Positions 60,383 to 64,000 of a DNA stretch of 64,000 nt are shown here, one piece after another. The position numbers and the translations under genes are program-made. The DNA lies in the NCBI RefSeq assembly GCF_016424485.1, contig NZ_JAELUP010000103.1, positions 642,686-706,685 of the forward strand. The letters run 5' to 3'. The first letter of the stretch is position 1, and each line of letters starts with the position of its first letter. Source of the DNA: Paenibacillus roseus (lineage in GTDB: Bacteria > Bacillota > Bacilli > Paenibacillales > Paenibacillaceae). Below the pieces are notes generated by a model that was given only the letters and a program-made list of their open reading frames with translations, ran no database searches and was not told where the DNA came from.

Positions 60383-60430
60383 AATCAGCGCTTGACTTCC
60401 AGCAAGTAGAAACGCTGTCAAACACTGATT
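60383..60430. repeat. Short MITE/hairpin-like element, copy 1
   Basis: Arms AATCAGCGCTTGAC (60383-60396) and GTCAAACACTGATT (60417-60430) form a 14-base stem when read on the minus strand, with two G-U pairs. The centre is only 20 bases. The arms match those of the large palindromic element at 62970-63106. Confidence 0.6.
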
Positions 60431-60455
60431 AGGGTTGAACCTTATAAATGAGAAT

Positions 60456-60480
60456 AAAAAAAACCACCCGAATCGGGTGG
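60456..60480 (-). terminator. Minus-strand terminator of the putative small RNA
   Basis: CCACCCG / CGGGTGG hairpin followed on the minus strand by eight T residues. There is no minus-strand protein gene near it. Confidence 0.85.
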
Positions 60481-60538
60481 CAGCACTCATTTCAAGCGCT
60501 AAGTATTTGGATAGGAGTGGAGAGAAACCATACTGTAC
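60456..60538 (-). ncRNA. Putative CcpA-controlled small RNA
   Basis: About 80 nt on the minus strand, from near 60536-60538 to the U-run at 60456. A perfect promoter lies upstream and a clean terminator closes it. The 5' part (minus strand of about 60507-60529) is pyrimidine-rich and single-stranded, with CTCTCC and CTCCTATCC segments complementary to Shine-Dalgarno sequences. A middle hairpin joins AGCGCT (60500-60495) and AGTGCT (60487-60482). The only reading frame is ten codons without a ribosome binding site. It is probably a base-pairing regulatory RNA; its targets are unknown. Confidence 0.6.
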
Positions 60539-60542
60539 TTTT

Positions 60543-60571
60543 ATTATATGTATACGTTTTCATTTTGTCAA
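60543..60571 (-). promoter_or_regulatory. Consensus promoter of the small RNA
   Basis: On the minus strand TTGACA (60571-60566), a spacer of exactly 17 bases, and TATAAT (60548-60543). Both hexamers are perfect, the only such pair noticed in the window. Confidence 0.85.
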
Positions 60572-60604
60572 TAAGCGTTTTCATTTTTTTTGAAAGCGGA
60601 TGCA
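60549..60604. promoter_or_regulatory. Three helically phased cre-like (CcpA) boxes
   Basis: TGTATACGTTTTCA (60549-60562), AATAAGCGTTTTCA (60570-60583), and TGAAAGCGGATGCA (60591-60604). The first and third fit TGNAANCGNNNNCA on one strand or the other; the second misses the first two bases. Centres are 21 bp apart, two helical turns. Box 1 fills the small RNA promoter spacer, which predicts repression by CcpA. Confidence 0.65.
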
Positions 60605-60619
60605 TTTATTTGTATTCTT

Positions 60620-60648
60620 TTGACTTTGTCAACAGTTATGTTTAAAAT
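60620..60648 (+). promoter_or_regulatory. Promoter of the SufR-like regulator gene
   Basis: TTGACT (60620-60625), 17-base spacer, TAAAAT (60643-60648). Divergent from the small RNA promoter, with cre-like boxes between them. Confidence 0.65.
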
Positions 60649-60694
60649 ATTAACATTAATATGATAGTCGGCAGCTAGAGAAAGGGGGAGTCCG

Positions 60695-61366
60695 ATGAAA
60701 CAAAAAGAATCCAATAAAGAATCTGCGACGAAGACACGCAGAGCAATCATTGATATGCTGAAGCAGCGGGGCGGCATGGATGTTTTGACGCTGGCTTCGG
60801 AGTTTTCCCTGTCAGGGATGGCAATCCGCAAACAACTGAATATGCTCGAGGAGGAGGGCGTCGTGACGAGCATTGAGGAAGCCCGTCCGATGGGGCGTCC
60901 GGCCAAGCTGTGGGTGCTTACTTCTGCAGCGAATCAGTTTTTCCCCAGCGGCTATTCGGATTTGTCAATCAGCCTGATTCAATCTATAGAAGAGGCTTTT
61001 GGTCATTCAGGTTTGGACAGGCTGCTTGAAGTTCGCAATGCCAATATGAAGCGGTTGTATTCGGAGCAAATCAGCGAAACGTACAACTTGAAAGAACGGC
61101 TTGTGAAGCTTGCATCTATTCGGACAAGAGAAGGCTATTTGGCTGAGGTTCAGGAGCAGGAGGATGGGAGTTATCTAATGGTGGAGAAGCATTGTCCCAT
61201 TTGCGAGGCTGCTGCCGCATGCGCGGGACTTTGCAAAAATGAACTGCAGCTTTTCCGGACAATACTTGGTGAAGGGGTTCACATTGAGCGGATTGAACAT
61301 ATTGTATCCGGAGGCAGACGCTGCGTTTACAGTGTTAAGGCTCCATATATTCTCCATACGCCATGA
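60695..61366 (+). CDS. SufR-like Fe-S-binding transcriptional regulator
   Basis: A 223-residue regulator with an N-terminal winged helix-turn-helix (about residues 14-75, LTLASEFSLSGMAIRKQLNMLEEEG). The C-terminal domain carries the cysteine pattern CPICEAAAACAGLC plus a late Cys in GRRCVYSV, the arrangement of SufR-type regulators that sense an iron-sulfur cluster. Which genes it controls here is unknown; no suf operon is in the window. ATG with AAAGGGGGAG upstream. Confidence 0.82.
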   Translation: MKQKESNKESATKTRRAIIDMLKQRGGMDVLTLASEFSLSGMAIRKQLNMLEEEGVVTSIEEARPMGRPAKLWVLTSAANQFFPSGYSDLSISLIQSIEEAFGHSGLDRLLEVRNANMKRLYSEQISETYNLKERLVKLASIRTREGYLAEVQEQEDGSYLMVEKHCPICEAAAACAGLCKNELQLFRTILGEGVHIERIEHIVSGGRRCVYSVKAPYILHTP

Positions 61367-61434
61367 TTCACAAACCGAAATCCATTCAACGGGCATCGTA
61401 AGCAAGTGTCCTGACGGCGATAGCCTAATAACAT

Positions 61435-61465
61435 TCCACTCCCTAACCAGAGTGGACTTTTTTTT
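61435..61465 (+). terminator. Terminator after the SufR-like gene
   Basis: TCCACTC / GAGTGGA, then CTTTTTTTT. Confidence 0.88.
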
Positions 61466-61710
61466 ACAAATCTTTAGACCACACCTGAACAGTATGTGCT
61501 ACAATAGAGTCGTTGCTCTGTTATCTAAAACTCAAATTCGAACGTCTGAATTTTGTCGAATTTCGTTGTTTTTCATCCTCGATTGTCTCTTTTTGCAATT
61601 GATACTCTTTTTTTAAAATAGACCGCAACTTTTTGCTTCCCACTCGGTACAACTTTTTAGAATTTACCGAATTGGGAAGATCACTCCGCAGGTCAAGGAG
61701 GGTCGCATTC
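61466..61710 (+). promoter_or_regulatory. Upstream region of the ECF sigma gene
   Basis: No gene is apparent. TACAAT at 61500-61505 with TGTGC before it may be an extended -10 promoter. An AAATTCG/CGAATTT inverted repeat spans 61534-61563. An ECF-like pair, AAC with T-run (61627-61634) and CGGTA (61645-61649), lies 15 bases apart and could allow the sigma factor to drive its own gene. Confidence 0.35.
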
Positions 61711-62307
61711 ATGACCGATTCCCAGTTAATACGTGAGATTAAGGATGGCAATGTGCAGCTGTACTCGGAATTGATGCGACGCTACCAGCGCAAGATATTG
61801 TCCTTTATCTATCATATGCTAAAGAGCGCGCAGCTGGAGCTTATGGCAGAGGATCTGTGCTCAGAGACCTTCTACAAGGCTTACAGAAGTCTGCATTCAT
61901 TCCGAGAAGTTGACGCCTCCTTTTCAACCTGGCTATATACGATTGCCCGAAATACGGTGCTCAGTGAGCTTCGCAAGCAAAAGAACGGAAATCTGTCGCT
62001 TGATGAGTCAGGGTACATACCGGTGGCCCCGTTGGATGCTATCCCCGAGCAGCAAGTATTGCAGAACGAACGCATGCTGCTGGTCAGGGAGGCGATTAAC
62101 AATCTCCCGGAGAAGCAACGCTCCGCGCTTATATTGCGCGAGTATGACCAACTGGACTATCAGGAAATTGCGAACATTCTCGGGCAGACGGTCAGCTCCG
62201 TAAAGTCTTTGTTGTTCCGTGCGAGGGCTAGTGTGAAGCTCCAATTGGAGCCGTATTTTGGAGAACATTTGGCACTGGAAGAATATGAAGGGATGAAGAC
62301 AAGATGA
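61711..62307 (+). CDS. ECF-type RNA polymerase sigma factor
   Basis: A 198-residue extracytoplasmic-function sigma factor. Region 2 spans about residues 5-80 (LMRRYQRKILSFIYHMLKSA, AEDLCSETFYKAYRSLHSF). Region 4 spans about 125-185 (NLPEKQRSALILREYDQLDY, then an EIANILGQTVSSVKSLLFRA helix-turn-helix). SigW-like, but the exact group is uncertain. ATG with AAGGAGGG upstream. The stop overlaps the anti-sigma start by four bases. Confidence 0.92.
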   Translation: MTDSQLIREIKDGNVQLYSELMRRYQRKILSFIYHMLKSAQLELMAEDLCSETFYKAYRSLHSFREVDASFSTWLYTIARNTVLSELRKQKNGNLSLDESGYIPVAPLDAIPEQQVLQNERMLLVREAINNLPEKQRSALILREYDQLDYQEIANILGQTVSSVKSLLFRARASVKLQLEPYFGEHLALEEYEGMKTR

Positions 62308-62906
62308 AATGCCATGAGGTTCAAGAATCACTCGGGGTTTACTGGGACTTGCCAGTACATGACCCCGAACGTGTGGCTATTGATCGACATCTTCAGCATT
62401 GCAATTGCTGCATGGAGGAATTCCGCATCTGGGAGGAAAGTGAAGCCATGATCCGAAGCGCTGCCCAGCAAGGAACAGCGGCTTCCGAACCAATGGATGA
62501 TATTACCCGCAGCGTTATGGACCGCATCTATTCGGAGCAGTCCTGGATGATGCCGATTCATGAGCGCCGCTATCAAATTAGTCGGGTGTTCAAACGCAAT
62601 GTATCGGCTATAATTGCATGCTGTATGGCAATGTTCGTCAGCGGATTTGTATACTTTTTGTTCGGCGAGAAGACTGACCCTTCATCAATGGCTCATATTA
62701 CTGGTCTGCTGGATACGGTTAATGCAAACGAAGGCATCTCTTTGATCAGTTCGGAATTTTACCAGGAAATCCCTGTAGCCAGCATTAGTGATCCCTTTGT
62801 GCTGAATGTCGTGCCTACTGTGCCCCAATACTGGGTTGCCTTATCGATACTCGGCATCATTATCACCTTGCTTATTTTGAACTGGTTGTCACGTGCACGA
62901 ACATAG
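62304..62906 (+). CDS. Membrane-bound zinc-finger anti-sigma factor
   Basis: A 200-residue partner of the ECF sigma factor. The N-terminal ZAS motif (His29-x3-Cys33-x2-Cys36 in HLQHCNCC) lies in the cytoplasmic sigma-binding domain. Two membrane segments follow at about residues 97-118 and 176-196, with about 55 outer residues between. Two membrane passes differ from the single pass of RsiW. Translational coupling (ATGA) with the sigma gene supports the pairing. The inducing signal and the protease that releases the sigma factor are unknown. Confidence 0.9.
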   Translation: MKCHEVQESLGVYWDLPVHDPERVAIDRHLQHCNCCMEEFRIWEESEAMIRSAAQQGTAASEPMDDITRSVMDRIYSEQSWMMPIHERRYQISRVFKRNVSAIIACCMAMFVSGFVYFLFGEKTDPSSMAHITGLLDTVNANEGISLISSEFYQEIPVASISDPFVLNVVPTVPQYWVALSILGIIITLLILNWLSRART

Positions 62907-62908
62907 AC

Positions 62909-62948
62909 CGCGTCCCCGGCTTATTGTCCTGGGGACGTTTGTTTTTTC
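62909..62948 (+). terminator. Terminator after the anti-sigma gene
   Basis: CGTCCCC / GGGGACG with a 13-base loop, then TTTGTTTTTT. Confidence 0.88.
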
Positions 62949-62969
62949 GAAAGAACTTTTGGATCAACC

Positions 62970-63106
62970 TCAAAAAATCAGTGCTTGATAAACAGGAGAG
63001 AGCAGCGAAGGGGCAAAGGAATTCTGGAGAAACGATAGTGATCGGAAGAATCCTTTGCCACGCAGCGTTCCCCTCGCTAGTTGTCAAGCACTGATCTTGG
63101 TTTTGA
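62970..63106. repeat. Large nested palindromic element, copy 2 of the MITE/hairpin-like family
   Basis: Successive pairing arms from outside in: CTCAAAA / TTTTGAG; ATCAGTGCTTGATAA / TTGTCAAGCACTGAT; AGCGAAGGGG / CCCCTCGCT; GGCAAAGGAATTCT / AGAATCCTTTGCC; and an apical CGAT agtg ATCG. Nearly the whole 137 bases can form one long hairpin. No protein gene is inside. The second arm matches copy 1 at 60383-60430. Confidence 0.7.
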
Positions 63107-63142
63107 GCCGTTATTTTTATATATAAAGAACGGGGGAGCACA

Positions 63143-63730
63143 ATGAATAAAACGAAAACAATCGGCTGGGTCCGGCACGGCAAAACAGATTGGAATGCGC
63201 TAGGAAAAATCCAAGGCCAAACCGATATTCCGCTAAATGAAGAAGGCATTCGGCAGGCTCAGGCGCTGGCAGAGCGGTTGGCGACGGAAGGATTGCAATG
63301 GGATGGCGTCGTATCGAGTCCTCTTTCGCGGGCACGGGAGACGGCTCGCATGATTGCAGAGCGGTTGGACATACCGTTGCTTGCCCCGGACAAACGGCTT
63401 CAGGAGCGTGGCTTCGGCGAAATTGAAGGCACGACCGAGCAGGAGAGAATCAGCCGCTGGGGCGAGCAGTGGCGTCAAACGTACGTGGGTCAGGAAAGCG
63501 ATGAAGAGGTGAGGGAACGGGGGTTCAACTTTTTGCAGGATTGGCTCGAACAAGCAGGTATGAACCGATTGCTGGTCGTCTCGCACGGCAGTTTCCTGTC
63601 CCTGATGCTGCACACGCTCTGCGACAATCTGGATAAGAGCTATATTGGGAATATGTCTTTTTCAATTATGGACTATAACGGGGAACGCTGGCAGTCCGTA
63701 TTGCACAACTGCACGCTCCACCTTTGTTAA
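63143..63730 (+). CDS. Histidine phosphatase family protein
   Basis: A 195-residue phosphoglycerate-mutase-like phosphatase. The catalytic phospho-His is in GWVRHGKTDWN. Other family residues are SSPLSRARETA, the acid-base Glu in LQERGFGEIEG, and the second His in VVSHGSFLSLML. The substrate is unknown. ATG with CGGGGGAG upstream. The large palindromic element ends 36 bases before the start. Confidence 0.92.
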   Translation: MNKTKTIGWVRHGKTDWNALGKIQGQTDIPLNEEGIRQAQALAERLATEGLQWDGVVSSPLSRARETARMIAERLDIPLLAPDKRLQERGFGEIEGTTEQERISRWGEQWRQTYVGQESDEEVRERGFNFLQDWLEQAGMNRLLVVSHGSFLSLMLHTLCDNLDKSYIGNMSFSIMDYNGERWQSVLHNCTLHLC

Positions 63731-63838
63731 ACAAACTTCCTCGGCAGGTTTAATTTCTCAAATTCTTCCCATAATGGTTAGTACAGCAAGAGGATGTTTA
63801 AAGCAATCCTTGCCATACCAATAACCGGAGGGGAGAAG

Positions 63839-64000
63839 ATGAATCTAGCGGAAATGCTCGGCTACGCGGATATCGGCCAGTTGACCCGAATTGCGGAGGT
63901 TTACCGCTGCGAGTGCAACAGCCATTCCAAGAACGAATTGATTCAATCCATACTCCGGGCGATTAGCAATAAGGAAGGATTTAAGAACCAGATCCATTCC
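63839..64000 (+). CDS. N-terminal fragment of an unknown protein, cut by the window end
   Basis: The 54 visible residues begin MNLAEMLGYADIGQLTRIAE and contain a short CEC motif and a helical SKNELIQSILRAI segment that recalls SAP/Rho-N-like nucleic-acid-binding helices. GGAGGGGAGAAG sits directly before the ATG, so it is a real gene. The rest and the function lie beyond the window. Confidence 0.7.
   Translation, partial: MNLAEMLGYADIGQLTRIAEVYRCECNSHSKNELIQSILRAISNKEGFKNQIHS

Noticed and set aside
60448..60645. A 65-codon plus-strand reading frame with a hydrophobic centre across the small RNA locus
   Set aside because: It has no well-placed ribosome binding site and runs through the promoter hexamers, all three cre-like boxes, and the minus-strand terminator. 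The hydrophobic look follows from AT-rich regulatory DNA.
1..64000. CRISPR arrays, rRNA operons, prophage, insertion sequences with transposase, and restriction or defence systems
   Set aside because: No regularly spaced repeats, rRNA-like sequence, transposase, integrase, phage structural, nuclease, or methylase genes were seen. The window is mostly conserved core genome.

Overview
The window looks like a chromosomal segment of an endospore-forming Firmicute of the family Paenibacillaceae, most likely Paenibacillus or a close relative. The evidence is the set of sporulation genes (ytfJ/gerW, dacB, spmA, spmB, ypeB, spoVIF-like, spoIVA), strong GGAGG-type ribosome binding sites with many GTG and TTG starts, TRAP control of tryptophan synthesis, a T-box leader, mecA, and a menaquinone gene set of the futalosine type (mqnA with ubiA- and ubiX-like genes). 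Gene order closely follows the Bacillus subtilis stretches dacB-spmAB-rluB-resABCDE and gudB-prsW-ypeB-ypfAB-cmk-ypfD-yphAB-der-gpsA-spoIVA-hbs-mtrB-hepS-menG-hepT-ndk-cheR-aroCBH-trpEDCFBA-hisC-tyrA, with Paenibacillus-type insertions and losses.

Layout. 1-3.7 kb: spore germination and cortex genes. 3.8-10.3 kb: rluB, then resABCDE (cytochrome c maturation and a redox two-component system). 10.4-15.9 kb: serA on the minus strand behind a possible attenuator, a rhodanese, and small membrane proteins. 16-24.8 kb: mecA, glutamate dehydrogenase, prsW, ypeB, a c-di-GMP-binding PilZ protein, cmk, plsC and an S1-domain protein. 25-30.6 kb: yphA/yphB-like membrane proteins, der, plsY, gpsA, spoVIF-like. 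30.6-34.3 kb: two small 2Fe-2S ferredoxins around a nucleotidyltransferase-like gene, a lipoprotein, and a T-box-controlled, divergent seryl-tRNA synthetase. 34.7-40.1 kb: spoIVA and a CUT2-type sugar ABC importer. 40.3-47.4 kb: hbs, tRNA-Pro, mtrB, then quinone and polyprenyl synthesis. 47.4-60.3 kb: cheR and a continuous aromatic amino acid block (aroC-aroB-aroH, trpEDCFBA, hisC, tyrA). 60.4-64 kb: an intergenic region rich in regulatory signals, a SufR-like Fe-S regulator, an ECF sigma/anti-sigma pair, a large palindromic element, a histidine phosphatase, and the start of a gene cut by the window edge.

How the genes work together. The Trp sensor MtrB (TRAP) and the leader it should bind (about ten GAG/UAG triplets before trpE) lie about 10 kb apart. 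Chorismate made through aroC/aroB feeds AroH, TrpE and also MqnA. HepS/HepT make the side chain that the UbiA-like enzyme would attach and that MenG-type methylation would finish. ResABC and ResDE link this quinone-based respiration to cytochrome c and redox control.

Most interesting observation: between tyrA and the SufR-like gene lies an apparent minus-strand small RNA of about 80 nt. It has a perfect TTGACA-N17-TATAAT promoter and a clean terminator. Three cre-like (CcpA) boxes are spaced exactly 21 bp centre to centre, the first filling the promoter spacer. Other notable items are two copies of a hairpin/MITE-like element sharing an AATCAGYGCTTGAY arm, a separate repeat family with three intergenic copies, a gpsA whose first NAD-motif glycine reads valine, a ResE almost without an extracytoplasmic domain, and a ypeB ribosome binding site buried in a terminator-like stem.
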